NCBI GenBank assembly: GCA_002173415.2
Contig: NHNK02000014.1
Coordinates: 1-64,000 of the forward strand
Direction: 5' to 3'
Length of the DNA: 64,000 nucleotides
DNA from: Marinomonas agarivorans
GTDB lineage: Bacteria > Pseudomonadota > Gammaproteobacteria > Pseudomonadales > Marinomonadaceae
The translations under genes and the position numbers were made by a program. The notes beneath the pieces were generated by a model that was not told the DNA's origin, ran no database searches, and saw only the letters and a program-made list of their open reading frames with translations. Below, piece by piece: positions 1 to 8,702 of the stretch. The stretch's first letter is position 1; every line of letters begins with the position of its first letter.

Positions 1-137
1 CTAAGGGAACGGACCTCAGAAAGGTGACCGATGCAGAGATTGCGAAGGTGCAGCGGTCATTAAACCTCAGGCCAAGAAAGTGTCTTGGCTATAGACAACC
101 TGCGGTCGTGTTCGATGAACTGCGAAGTGCAGCGTAA
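1..137 (+). CDS. IS30-family transposase, C-terminal fragment (cut by window edge)
   Basis: The first complete codon is at position 3 and the frame runs to TAA at 135-137, giving 44 residues. The peptide carries the typical IS30 transposase ending: KGTDLRKVTDAEI, then LNLRPRKCLGYRQPAVVFDEL. This corresponds to the end of the integrase-like DDE domain, after the catalytic residues, which lie outside the window. The enzyme would catalyse transposition of its own element. Only the tail is visible, so whether the full copy is intact cannot be judged. Confidence 0.85.
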   Translation, partial: KGTDLRKVTDAEIAKVQRSLNLRPRKCLGYRQPAVVFDELRSAA

Positions 138-144
138 TTTAGGG

Positions 145-176
145 AGTGGTGCACTTCGGAGTTGAATTCGCGGGTA
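145..176. mobile_element. Probable right end (terminal inverted repeat) of the IS30-type element
   Basis: Just downstream of the transposase stop is GTGGTGCACTTCGGAGTTGA followed by ATTCGCGG, which resembles the terminal repeats of IS30-family elements. The left end is outside the window, so the inverted repeat cannot be paired and the exact boundary is approximate. Confidence 0.55.
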
Positions 177-190
177 TTTTTCAGGGGCGA

Positions 191-793
191 CTAAGTATCA
201 ATATGAATATCGAATGTGTTAAGTAAGTTTATTGCTTCAGGCATAGAAAATATCGATTTTGTTACTTGGTTATTTAGTATATCAATGTCATACCCTGATG
301 CATGACTGAAGTTGCAATGAGATAAGTTTGTCTTATTAAATAAAGAGCCTGTTAAATCACTTTTCACAAAGGAAGTACGCTCTAAATTAGCGTCACGAAA
401 ATCAATTTCACGCAAGCTGCAATTTTCAAAAATGGCCTCGTTTAAATGTAGCCCTAAAAAGTTTGAATAGTTCAGATTGCAATCTACAAACTCAAGTTCA
501 CAATTTATGATGCTAATGGACCATTTTAACTTGTGCCAATTGACCCCTTCGAACTTGCAATCATTGAAGAAGCAATTACTGAATTTTGAGCCTGACAAAT
601 CGACTAAACTGAAGTTACAAGAATAGAACTCAGTATCATAGAAGGCACAGTCTTTCAGCAAACCTTCATAGCAGTCCCAATTATGAATTTTACTATCATA
701 GACCTTAGTATTAGAAAGACTTTTGGGCTGATTTTCGGGTACACCAACCACACTTTCAACATCTTGATTAGAAGTAAGGGTTATCATGTTCAT
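191..793 (-). CDS. Pentapeptide-repeat protein (distantly Qnr-like)
   Basis: The 200-residue protein has a central run of pentapeptide repeats from about residue 45 to 165, with units such as CNFSL, VDLSG, SKFSN, ANLER, TSFVK, SDLTG and TNLSH. Such repeats fold into a right-handed quadrilateral beta-helix. The end (NNQVTKSIFSMPEAINLL, then NTFDIHI) resembles the C-terminal segment that closes the helix in many YjbI/Qnr-type proteins. Some family members mimic DNA and protect gyrase, but many have no known role, so no function is assigned. There is no signal peptide. The gene stands alone, and its 3' end lies 15-20 bases from the IS30 end, which suggests the element inserted just behind it. 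Confidence 0.75.
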   Translation of the reverse strand: MNMITLTSNQDVESVVGVPENQPKSLSNTKVYDSKIHNWDCYEGLLKDCAFYDTEFYSCNFSLVDLSGSKFSNCFFNDCKFEGVNWHKLKWSISIINCELEFVDCNLNYSNFLGLHLNEAIFENCSLREIDFRDANLERTSFVKSDLTGSLFNKTNLSHCNFSHASGYDIDILNNQVTKSIFSMPEAINLLNTFDIHIDT

Positions 794-880
794 AATAAAG
801 TTAACCTACATAGTTTCCATCTGTTCGTGTATTTAATTTTCATCTTTACCGCTTCTACATCGGCTCAAAAACAGAGGCTG

Positions 881-2275
881 TTACATAGGTTCGAAAACGG
901 AACCTAAGCTTGGTACAAAGAGTTTGTTATAGAGACGGCTGGCGTAGTCGTCTGTCATGGAAGCCATATAATCACAAATGATGCGTCGGCCGTTACCAGT
1001 TTGTTCTGCTGCTTGCCATTCATGAGCTAGCTCGGTTGGCAAGAGGCGTAATGGGTCAGACAACAAGGCTTCAAACATTTCTAACAACATTTGTTGGCCT
1101 TTGTAGACCAGCATTTGTACCTCAGGCGTTTGAATAATATGCTGCATTTCGAAGTTTTTAAGCGCCTGCAAGGCTTTTGCCTCAGAGTCAGGTAAATGCA
1201 CTTGGTAAGATAAGAGTGGATGAGAAAATACGTCCTGCTTTTTGACGTTGCAAGAGGTAATAAAATGACTAACTAAAAAACCAACCGCATCTTTACGTAA
1301 ATGGCTTGCGCCACTAAAAATGTTTTCACGAATGGTGGCAATATTCGCACTTAATGTGTCACTGCCACTGGCCAATAAAGCAGGCTCCAAATGCTGTAAC
1401 CACATTTCTTTATTCACCATACCAAGGACGATGGCATCTTCCAGATCGTGTACGCCATAGGCGATATCATCCGCCAAATCCATAATACTGGCATCAAAGC
1501 TTGAATAGAGCGATTTAGCATGTTGAGCTGTATCAGGTTTATTGACCAAGCAAAAAGTGTCTTGATCCTGTTCACTCAAAGGAGAAAGTATCCAATTAAG
1601 TAATTGCTCCTCCTCTTGATAGACGCATTTAGGTGGATTCCACTGACTTGCTTTAAACTGACGAAACGAAGACGGCTTTTCAGGATAAGTACCAACCACC
1701 TTTTGATGAATCACTGGGTACTTTAAAATACCCAATAATGCCCGTCGCGTAACGTCCATGCCAAAGTCTCGAGAGTAAGAACCTCGCTTGCCTAAAATAC
1801 GCAGAGATTGAGCATTCCCTTCAAAACCACCATGTTCCGACATCATATAATTTAACGCGATTTCACCACCGTGGCCAAAAGGTGGGTGGCCAATATCGTG
1901 ACTTAGACAAATGGTTTCGATTAAAGACTCTTCTGGTAACCAAGTTTGTAATACAGAATCGGTCATATTGGCGTGCTTAAGGTGATGGACAATACCACTG
2001 CCTATTTGCGCAACCTCAAGCGAGTGGGTTAAGCGCGTACGACTATAATCATTTTGTCGGATGGCCAGAATTTGCGTTTTTGATTGCAAACGACGAAATG
2101 CAGCACTATGGATGATTCTCGCCCTATCTCGTTGATAAGGAGATCGGTAGTCATTATGCCTAGGTGTGATAGGCCCAGAACGCCTTTCTTGCCAGATATG
2201 CAGAGCAGTTAAGGACGTATTGCGTGTTGAAATATCAGACGATGTGGGTGTGGTAAGCGACTCAATATTTGCCAT
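881..2275 (-). CDS. dgt: Deoxyguanosinetriphosphate triphosphohydrolase-like HD protein (dGTPase)
   Basis: The 464-residue HD-superfamily enzyme hydrolyses dNTPs, classically dGTP, to deoxynucleoside and triphosphate. The metal-binding set is visible: H84 in RLTHSLEVAQI, H126-D127 in LSHDIGHPPFGHGGE and a later Asp in LADDIAYGVHDLEDA. The N-terminal block YRSPYQRDRARIIHSAAFRR is also typical. The sequence resembles the Vibrio/Shewanella-type proteins annotated as anti-phage dGTPases, which starve phage of dGTP, more than E. coli Dgt (about 505 residues). That sub-assignment is from memory. The gene is monocistronic, and 275 bases separate it from the divergent sensor gene at 2551. Confidence 0.88.
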   Translation of the reverse strand: MANIESLTTPTSSDISTRNTSLTALHIWQERRSGPITPRHNDYRSPYQRDRARIIHSAAFRRLQSKTQILAIRQNDYSRTRLTHSLEVAQIGSGIVHHLKHANMTDSVLQTWLPEESLIETICLSHDIGHPPFGHGGEIALNYMMSEHGGFEGNAQSLRILGKRGSYSRDFGMDVTRRALLGILKYPVIHQKVVGTYPEKPSSFRQFKASQWNPPKCVYQEEEQLLNWILSPLSEQDQDTFCLVNKPDTAQHAKSLYSSFDASIMDLADDIAYGVHDLEDAIVLGMVNKEMWLQHLEPALLASGSDTLSANIATIRENIFSGASHLRKDAVGFLVSHFITSCNVKKQDVFSHPLLSYQVHLPDSEAKALQALKNFEMQHIIQTPEVQMLVYKGQQMLLEMFEALLSDPLRLLPTELAHEWQAAEQTGNGRRIICDYMASMTDDYASRLYNKLFVPSLGSVFEPM

Positions 2276-2550
2276 ATTTCCCCGAGATTCTTTGTATTGT
2301 CTTAAGCATCATAGTTGATGAAAACTCTGTTAAGGTCAACGATAAAGGCGCCTTAATACGCAAAGTGTATTTATCCTATGGCAATTTGAGCTGTGATTGT
2401 AAATTTGTGTATACCTTCTACACTTTATTATTCACCAAGCAGAGTGCTGTTTATCGTTAATCAATCAACTTACGCCAGCTACTTTATAAGCGGCCATGTA
2501 AGCGGTCATAGCCATGTTAATAGTCAGGTGAGAGTAGGGAAGACTGTAGT

Positions 2551-4929
2551 ATGAATACACAAAGTCATATAGATACACAAAAAAGCAATAGTCGTTTTTC
2601 GGCCCGTTATATCAAAATTATGGCGATCAGTAGTTTTATCGTACTCGCCATATCTGCCACTTTATTGGTGATTGAAAGTAATCGAAAAATTGTCTACGAG
2701 CAAGATCGTTACGCTTCTGAGTTTCGCAGCCACTCTTTAGCATTGGATAGTTTGGTGGTGAGTATAGGTGAACACCTAAATGCGTTTGAAGAAATAGCCA
2801 GCCACTTTTTTCGTGATCAAGAGCTCAAACAAGATTATGACAGTCTGAGCAATTTCAGCTCGAAAGAAAATTACACTTATCAATTTTTAGCCGACGCCGA
2901 ACAAGGCTTTTATCACTTGGATCGGCTACCAACTGGTTATGCTGCGGAATATGTTGGTAACTTAACTGGCGAAGGTTCCATTGGTTCTGTGGATAAAGCG
3001 CTGAGTGACGAAATCACTATGGCATTGTTACTGAATAGTGCGTTTCAAGCGGCGAAAGAAAATATTCCAGACTCGTCATGGATTTACTACACCTCAAAAA
3101 ATAAGTTTATTAACATTTATCCTTGGGTCGTATCCAGCGGGTTTCGTTACTCGGATGAACTATTAACACATGAGTTTTACCATTGGGGTCTACCTGAGGT
3201 GAATCCAGAGCGAGCAACATTTTGGACGCCAGCCTACATTGATGAAGCCGGTGAAGGCTTGATGGTTACCTCTGCCAAGCCTGTGTATCGCAATGATGAA
3301 TTCCTTGGGACAGTCGCCATCGATATTACCCTGCATCAACTTATTGCCTTCGCCCAAGAGTTCGAACCAGAGCTTGGACAAATGATGATCATCAATAAGC
3401 AGAATCAATTGATAGCACATCACTCTCTTGCAAATGCCTCGGGCGATGCAAAAATTATGAAAGTAAAAACATTGAATGATGTCTTGCCAATTCCTCTACA
3501 GGAAGATGCGCAAAAACTGTTTCAGCAAGACGAAATGACAGTGCAAAAATTTAATCAGCGTTATTACATGTGGTACAGCATGAAAAACGCACCGTGGCGA
3601 GTGTTGTATCTTTTTAACGATGATCAGTTCAATCTAGGTTACAAAGCGCGTCTTAATGCTGATTTCTTTCTCTTGATCGCTGCACTGGCGATTATTTTGT
3701 ACGTATCCTATAAGGTCACTTTTAAAGAGTTTATCTTCCCTGCTGAAAAGTTGGTCAACCATATTGCGCTGGAAAATGAAAAAGGCGCTGAGCCAGAAAG
3801 TACAGACCAAGAAAACAACAAGAAAAAAGAAGTGAAAGTGCCACCACCTTGGCGACCTTGGTTTGCCAAAATTACCCAGGTGTTTGCTGAAAATCACAAT
3901 ATGATTGAAGAAATCAAAGAAAAGAACGAAATTCTGCTAGAAAAAAACACCGCCCTTGAGCGTTATATGCCAAAAACCATCATCATTTTAGATGTGGAAC
4001 CTAGATCGGGTAGCACGACGATTGGTAATTACCTTTCCCATACGTTTGCTGCGGCTGCGTCTTCTGATACCAAATCGACTGTGTATCTTGAATTTCCGAA
4101 TATGGGGAAAGTATTTAAAGACTTTGACATCAAGCAAAAAGAGCTTACTTATCACCATCCAGATGGTTATGACATCTGGGGTGGCTATGATTTTGGTGTT
4201 ATGCCTGAAGACGCTCATCCGTCGATGCTGATCAACAAATTATTAGAAAACTACAATAACGTAGTGTTAAATCTTGGGGTGAATGAAAGCGGTATCTTGC
4301 CTTCTGAACAAGAAGTGTTTTTGAATTACGCCAAAGTCATCATTCTCGTTGCGCCACACGATGAAGCTTACTGCCCAACCTTTGACCGCCTGTGTGATTA
4401 TCTACGACAACAGGTACGACAAGATAAAACCTCAATTTACGTCTTGAAAAATGAAGTACAGGCCAACCAAGAAAGCCCTTGTACGACTAAGGTTACCATT
4501 GATTTTTCTATACCCTACTTGCCAGATTTGCCAGCGTTTAGTGCCGACTCGTTCAGTTTGCCAGAAGCGGCACAACCCGTTATGACAGAGCTGGTCGACA
4601 GAGTAGAGCGTGTGCACCAAATCTCCGTCTTTATTCCGACAACCATTAACATCGACGAAGTGGTTGATACCAGTGGTTACGTTGAGCGGACGATGGCATT
4701 TTTTGGCGAAAAATTTGGTGGTGCAACCTGTAACGAAGCCAATGGCGTTTGGAACAGCAGCAAAGGGGACTTGGTATCAGAAACCGTGAATATCGTCGTT
4801 AGTTATACAACAGAAGACAGCTTAAATATGTATGTTGACGATGTGATTGAGTATGTCAAAGTGATTAAAGATGAACTTTCGCAGGATGCCATGGCAATCG
4901 AAATTAACAAAAAACTCATTCTCATATAA
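2551..4929 (+). CDS. Membrane-bound Cache sensor fused to a degenerate MinD/ParA-like domain
   Basis: The 792-residue protein starts with a cytoplasmic stub and TM1 (about 21-42). A periplasmic dCache-type region follows (about 50-360), with the ERATFWTPAYIDEAGEGLMV block and a GTVAIDITL strand typical of a PDC fold. TM2 is at about 369-390, then a charged linker and a coiled coil (about 445-472). The next domain, from about 473, begins KTIIILDVEPRSGSTTIGNY. This matches the start of MinD/CpaE-type ATPases, but the P-loop lysine is not at its usual place. A last domain (about 691-792) begins ISVFIPTTINIDEVVDTS and contains FFGEKFGGAT. I recall this from small stand-alone proteins of unknown role. 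There is no kinase, GGDEF or MCP output domain. It is probably a ligand sensor acting through the MinD-like part, in an operon with the next gene. Confidence 0.7.
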   Translation: MNTQSHIDTQKSNSRFSARYIKIMAISSFIVLAISATLLVIESNRKIVYEQDRYASEFRSHSLALDSLVVSIGEHLNAFEEIASHFFRDQELKQDYDSLSNFSSKENYTYQFLADAEQGFYHLDRLPTGYAAEYVGNLTGEGSIGSVDKALSDEITMALLLNSAFQAAKENIPDSSWIYYTSKNKFINIYPWVVSSGFRYSDELLTHEFYHWGLPEVNPERATFWTPAYIDEAGEGLMVTSAKPVYRNDEFLGTVAIDITLHQLIAFAQEFEPELGQMMIINKQNQLIAHHSLANASGDAKIMKVKTLNDVLPIPLQEDAQKLFQQDEMTVQKFNQRYYMWYSMKNAPWRVLYLFNDDQFNLGYKARLNADFFLLIAALAIILYVSYKVTFKEFIFPAEKLVNHIALENEKGAEPESTDQENNKKKEVKVPPPWRPWFAKITQVFAENHNMIEEIKEKNEILLEKNTALERYMPKTIIILDVEPRSGSTTIGNYLSHTFAAAASSDTKSTVYLEFPNMGKVFKDFDIKQKELTYHHPDGYDIWGGYDFGVMPEDAHPSMLINKLLENYNNVVLNLGVNESGILPSEQEVFLNYAKVIILVAPHDEAYCPTFDRLCDYLRQQVRQDKTSIYVLKNEVQANQESPCTTKVTIDFSIPYLPDLPAFSADSFSLPEAAQPVMTELVDRVERVHQISVFIPTTINIDEVVDTSGYVERTMAFFGEKFGGATCNEANGVWNSSKGDLVSETVNIVVSYTTEDSLNMYVDDVIEYVKVIKDELSQDAMAIEINKKLILI

Positions 4930-4943
4930 AAGGTAAAAATATT

Positions 4944-5357
4944 ATGGATATGCTCTTAGCGATTCTTGGTTTAGTGGGGGCCTTTATTGGCGTATGGGCG
5001 ACCTATTGGACCTATGTGAACGGCAAACGCTTAGAGCTCTTTCAAACCTACATTGATAAATTTAACGACATCATCACCCCAGAAGACATGCCGTGGTGGA
5101 CCAAATCAATGAGCAATGAACCTCTGGACAGCGAAAATATTCAAGATTACGAAATGAAAATGCTACGCTATTTGAATTTGGTCTGGGAAGAGCATTTCTT
5201 ATACACCGAAGGCATGATTTCAAAAAAACTCTGGCGCCTATGGGAACCCAACATTTGCTTTGCATTGAAGACAGATTTTTGTCGGCAAGTATTTGATAAA
5301 TACGAAACCAGCTTTGGCCCAGAATTTTGCCAGTGGGTTAAAACAAGTCGCCAGTAA
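4944..5357 (+). CDS. Small membrane-anchored protein of unknown function, partner of the Cache/MinD-like gene
   Basis: The 137-residue protein has one N-terminal membrane segment (about residues 3-22, LLAILGLVGAFIGVWATYWT). A cytoplasmic helical domain rich in Trp, Glu and Lys follows. It starts 14 bases after the stop of the preceding gene and has a purine-rich AAAAGG stretch upstream, so the two are very likely co-transcribed. I do not recognise a family. The general look (TM followed by RLELFQTYIDKFNDI) resembles small DUF4760-type membrane proteins, but this is weak. A role as partner or effector of the upstream sensor is inference from position only. Confidence 0.6.
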   Translation: MDMLLAILGLVGAFIGVWATYWTYVNGKRLELFQTYIDKFNDIITPEDMPWWTKSMSNEPLDSENIQDYEMKMLRYLNLVWEEHFLYTEGMISKKLWRLWEPNICFALKTDFCRQVFDKYETSFGPEFCQWVKTSRQ

Positions 5358-5403
5358 TCTTCTCCCATCTCTGATGCTGGTGGCTCATTGCTCTGAATCG
5401 AAG

Positions 5404-5435
5404 CAATAACCGAACTAATAACCGAACTAATAAAT
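5404..5435. repeat. Short tandem repeat, 12-bp unit
   Basis: Two exact copies of AATAACCGAACT and a third partial copy lie between two convergent genes. This is probably a replication-slippage product, and no function is evident. Confidence 0.5.
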
Positions 5436-5491
5436 CGACACAGCAAGCAGAGAAGGCCATTTTGATAACTAATACCTATTTACGATGCGGA

Positions 5492-6241
5492 TTACTGATT
5501 TTGTGTGGGGATAAGATTACCGATATGCAGCCCGCATTCTTTGTGTTCCGGTTCTTCCCACCACCAACGGCCTTCACGCTCGTGTTGATTGGGTAATACA
5601 GGGCGAGTGCAAGGTTGGCAGCCAATGCTGATAAACCCCTGTGTATGTAATTCGTTATAAGGTACATCGAACATTTTGATGTAATTCCACACATCTTCGG
5701 ATGACCAATTCGCCAAAGGGTTAAATTTATAAAGTGGTTTATCGTCTTGGCTAAATGCGGTATCAACCTCGGCAATAGCGAGTTGATTACGGGTACCGTG
5801 ACTTTGATCTTTTCGTTGTCCGGTGATCCAAGCGTCCAAGGTATGAAGTTTACGGCGTAACGGCTCTACTTTTCGAATATCACAACATTCTTTATGGCCA
5901 TCCTCAAAGAAGCTAAACAACCCTTTTTGGCGAGTAAATGTTTCTAACTTCTCTCTATCGGGCGATAAAATATCAATATTGATATTGTAGTGAGAGCGAA
6001 CTTTTTCGATAAACTGGTAGGTTTCAGGGTGTAATCGGCCGGTATCTAACGAAAAAACGTGAATGTCTTTTTTGGCTTTAACCGCCATATCAATCAGTAC
6101 AACGTCTTCTGCGCCACTAAAAGAAATCGCCAAATTGTCGAACTCGGCTATCGCATTGTGAATGATTTTTTGGGCTGCATCTGCTTTGTTTGCAGCAATA
6201 AAATTATGGATGAAATGGGTAGAATCAATAGAGCTGGTCAT
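5492..6241 (-). CDS. cysH: Phosphoadenylyl-/adenylyl-sulfate reductase (assimilatory sulfate reduction)
   Basis: The 249-residue enzyme reduces activated sulfate to sulfite using thioredoxin or glutaredoxin. It has the PP-loop-like site ([12 protein letters not shown]), the substrate motif [10 protein letters not shown] and the C-terminal catalytic cysteine C236 in KECGLHIG. It also has the two cysteine pairs C119-C120 ([11 protein letters not shown]) and C208/C211 (GCQPCTRP). Those pairs bind a [4Fe-4S] cluster in APS reductases and are absent from PAPS-specific enzymes such as E. coli CysH. The substrate is therefore more likely APS, as in Pseudomonas. No other cys gene is adjacent. Confidence 0.92.
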   Translation of the reverse strand: MTSSIDSTHFIHNFIAANKADAAQKIIHNAIAEFDNLAISFSGAEDVVLIDMAVKAKKDIHVFSLDTGRLHPETYQFIEKVRSHYNINIDILSPDREKLETFTRQKGLFSFFEDGHKECCDIRKVEPLRRKLHTLDAWITGQRKDQSHGTRNQLAIAEVDTAFSQDDKPLYKFNPLANWSSEDVWNYIKMFDVPYNELHTQGFISIGCQPCTRPVLPNQHEREGRWWWEEPEHKECGLHIGNLIPTQNQ

Positions 6242-6348
6242 TGTATTAGTCCGGTACAGTCGTATAACGAACTAACCATATCAAGTTGTGCCTAGCATAT
6301 GAAATAAGAAAGCACGCTAACCTTATAATCACTTGATTATAAAAAAGG

Positions 6349-6993
6349 CTATTGCTTACTCGTCAAGGCAGCGTACAAGCCGTAAATAATACCCGCTGTC
6401 ACGCCCCAAATATGCAAATCCTGATAGTGTATTTCAAAGAAGCCACGACGCTTATTATCGATTACCTTCTCAGTAAAACGGAAATTGGCGGGATTGAGCA
6501 AATAATCAAGCGGTACCCAATGCACTGACTGCACTTCTTCATAGCAAATAATCATAGGTTTATGATTAGTAATTTGTGCCACAACAGGGCTAACACAAAA
6601 GCCAGACGTGGTGAAATAGTCCCCTAACTGGCCAATAACCTGAATGTTTTTAGCCTTTAGGCCAACCTCTTCTTCCGCTTCTCGCAACGCCGTATGAATC
6701 ACATTGTTGTCTTCGTCGTCCATTTTCCCACCAGGGAACGAGATTTGCCCAGGATGGTGACGTAACTGTTCGGAACGCTGAGTTAGCAACACTTGAATGC
6801 CATTATCGGGTGTATCTAACAAGGCCAATAGTACCGACGCGGTTGAAAAAGGAATACTGTAAGCATCCGGTACATTTTTTTGATCCGGATTATGAATTTC
6901 AGGCACATAGTAGGCCACATTCAAAGCCTGTTTAATCTCGTCAATCGTGGGAGAGATCGGCTCAGAAGACAAAAACATTTTTACATCTTGCAT
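6349..6993 (-). CDS. NUDIX hydrolase, CoA pyrophosphatase type (NudL/YeaB)
   Basis: The 214-residue protein has a complete NUDIX box: GGKMDDED at its start, then ALREAEEEVGL at the catalytic REUXEEXGU helix. The LLTQRSEQLRHHPGQISFPG block ahead of the box is the signature of the CoA-pyrophosphatase subgroup, which cleaves CoA or acyl-CoA to 4'-phosphopantetheine and 3',5'-ADP. It lies between cysH and pabB on the same strand, with 107-base and 101-base gaps, so common transcription is not certain. The substrate is inferred from the subgroup motif. Confidence 0.85.
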   Translation of the reverse strand: MQDVKMFLSSEPISPTIDEIKQALNVAYYVPEIHNPDQKNVPDAYSIPFSTASVLLALLDTPDNGIQVLLTQRSEQLRHHPGQISFPGGKMDDEDNNVIHTALREAEEEVGLKAKNIQVIGQLGDYFTTSGFCVSPVVAQITNHKPMIICYEEVQSVHWVPLDYLLNPANFRFTEKVIDNKRRGFFEIHYQDLHIWGVTAGIIYGLYAALTSKQ

Positions 6994-7094
6994 TGCTTGT
7001 ATTAGTACCCTTCTTAACGTGAGCGTCTAAGGTTCCCCTAATAAACTATAAGCCATAATCGGGCCTAGTTTTGCCGTCATATTCCTTTCTACTT

Positions 7095-8702
7095 TCAAAG
7101 TGTTCTTTCTAAAGTATGAGTTAAATTCCGTATTTTGGTAAAGGTTTCCTGATATTCATCTTCACAATTGGAGTCAGCTACCAAACCACCGCCAGCCCAA
7201 CAGTGCAATTTTCCTGCGTTGGCCACTAATGTGCGAATGGTAATACTGGAATCCATCTGCCCATTCACACTGAAATAGGCAATCGAACCACAATACACTG
7301 AACGCTCATCTGGTTCTAATTCATCAATGATTTCCATCGCCCGAATTTTTGGTGCCCCAGTAATAGAACCACCAGGAAAACTGTGGCGAAACACCTCAAA
7401 ATGCTGTTCACGTGTAGGAATTGTGCCAGTCACGGTGGACACTAAATGATGAACGTTGGCGTAACTTTCTAAAGCAAACAGAGTGGGCACCTTGATAGAA
7501 CCTGCCACACAGGTCTTGCCTAAATCATTACGCAATAAATCGACGATCATCAGATTTTCCGCACGATCTTTTTCAGACTCAAGTAAGGCTTGCGCCAACG
7601 CATCATCCTCTTGTTGGGTTTTACCACGCGCGCGGGTGCCTTTAATGGGTTTTGTTTCCACCATTCCCAGACCTTGTTGACGGCCTTTATCTTGTTGAGA
7701 GCTCTGACCTTGTAAATAGTCCACCCGAATAAAACGCTCAGGAGAATGGCTCAATAAACTGTTGCTATCATCCAGCTCGAAATAGGCCGCAAATGGCGTG
7801 GGAGAATGCTGGCGCAAACTCTGATACGCGGTAAATGTGTCCCCTTCATAAGGCGCTGAAAAACGTTGTGCCAGATTTACCTGATAACAATCACCAGCCA
7901 AAATATACTCTTGCACTTGCGCAAACTTTTGCGCGTACGCCTCGGCCGACATATTGGCACTAAAGGGCGCGGTTAAACGAAATGAAGAAGGCGATTGCGA
8001 ATGCTCTTGAGAATCCCCCTGAGAATATTCCTGAGACAACAACTCTGCCTTGGCCTCATGGGAACGTGTCTGGGATTCTTGAATGGCTCGCTGGCAACGC
8101 TGGGTCAACGCGTTCATTTCCTCCGTTGTGCACCAAGGCGTCATCACCAATAATGTCTGCCGGGTTTGGTGTAAACTGATTAACGCCCACCCATAAAGGC
8201 CAACCTGCAAGGTGGGTATATCAATGTCTTTATTGGTAGTGCTGGGCAAGGTTTCTAAAAAATGACCGCTTTCATAACCAAAATACCCCAATAATCCGCC
8301 AGTAAAAGGTAATTTGTTTTCTGCCTGCTTTTCTAGCTGCTTAGTCTCTTCTGCCGGCCTAGCCCAAGCCTCCTTACTGGCCGCATTAAGTAATGCCTGC
8401 AAATAATCAAAAACATTGGTTGGCTCAGGCAAATCGTAAAGTGGGGTATCACGCCATACTGCCTGCCAATAGTTTTCTGCATTTGTTGTGGGTTGGTGAG
8501 CTTTAGCGTTCTGGTGCTGAAATGCATGAATACGACAAAGTGGATCTGCCACCAGAATATCGCATAGGCTATCAGCGAAATGTGGCTGATTGCTGTCCAA
8601 AAGTGCAGGTGCAGGCAAATCACGAAAATAAGGATAGAGAGTAACTAACTCATTCACATAAGGTAAATCAATAATATGCAGATCAGACATCGTATAACTC
8701 AT
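7095..8702 (-). CDS. pabB: Aminodeoxychorismate synthase component I
   Basis: The 535-residue chorismate-binding enzyme makes 4-amino-4-deoxychorismate for folate synthesis, using ammonia from the PabA glutaminase. The catalytic core is in the C-terminal half: ETKPIKGTRARG, ENLMIVDLLRNDLGK, a PGGSITGAPKIRAMEIIDEL block and CWAGGGLVADS near the end. PIKGT rather than PIAGT favours PabB over TrpE. The protein is longer than E. coli PabB (about 453). Part of the excess is a Ser/Gln-rich, low-complexity stretch near residues 220-245 (SQEYSQGDSQEHSQSPSS) that joins the N-terminal and catalytic parts and is probably a flexible linker. Confidence 0.93.
   Translation of the reverse strand: MSYTMSDLHIIDLPYVNELVTLYPYFRDLPAPALLDSNQPHFADSLCDILVADPLCRIHAFQHQNAKAHQPTTNAENYWQAVWRDTPLYDLPEPTNVFDYLQALLNAASKEAWARPAEETKQLEKQAENKLPFTGGLLGYFGYESGHFLETLPSTTNKDIDIPTLQVGLYGWALISLHQTRQTLLVMTPWCTTEEMNALTQRCQRAIQESQTRSHEAKAELLSQEYSQGDSQEHSQSPSSFRLTAPFSANMSAEAYAQKFAQVQEYILAGDCYQVNLAQRFSAPYEGDTFTAYQSLRQHSPTPFAAYFELDDSNSLLSHSPERFIRVDYLQGQSSQQDKGRQQGLGMVETKPIKGTRARGKTQQEDDALAQALLESEKDRAENLMIVDLLRNDLGKTCVAGSIKVPTLFALESYANVHHLVSTVTGTIPTREQHFEVFRHSFPGGSITGAPKIRAMEIIDELEPDERSVYCGSIAYFSVNGQMDSSITIRTLVANAGKLHCWAGGGLVADSNCEDEYQETFTKIRNLTHTLERTL

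Noticed and set aside
2269-2460. A 63-codon frame in the dgt-sensor spacer
   Set aside because: No Shine-Dalgarno sequence, overlaps the dgt start, and the peptide shows no protein-like pattern.
6324-6341. TATAATCA-CT-TGATTATA palindrome between the NUDIX gene and cysH
   Set aside because: The loop would be only two bases and the adjacent homopolymer run is on the wrong side for a terminator of either gene. It could be an operator but there is no support.
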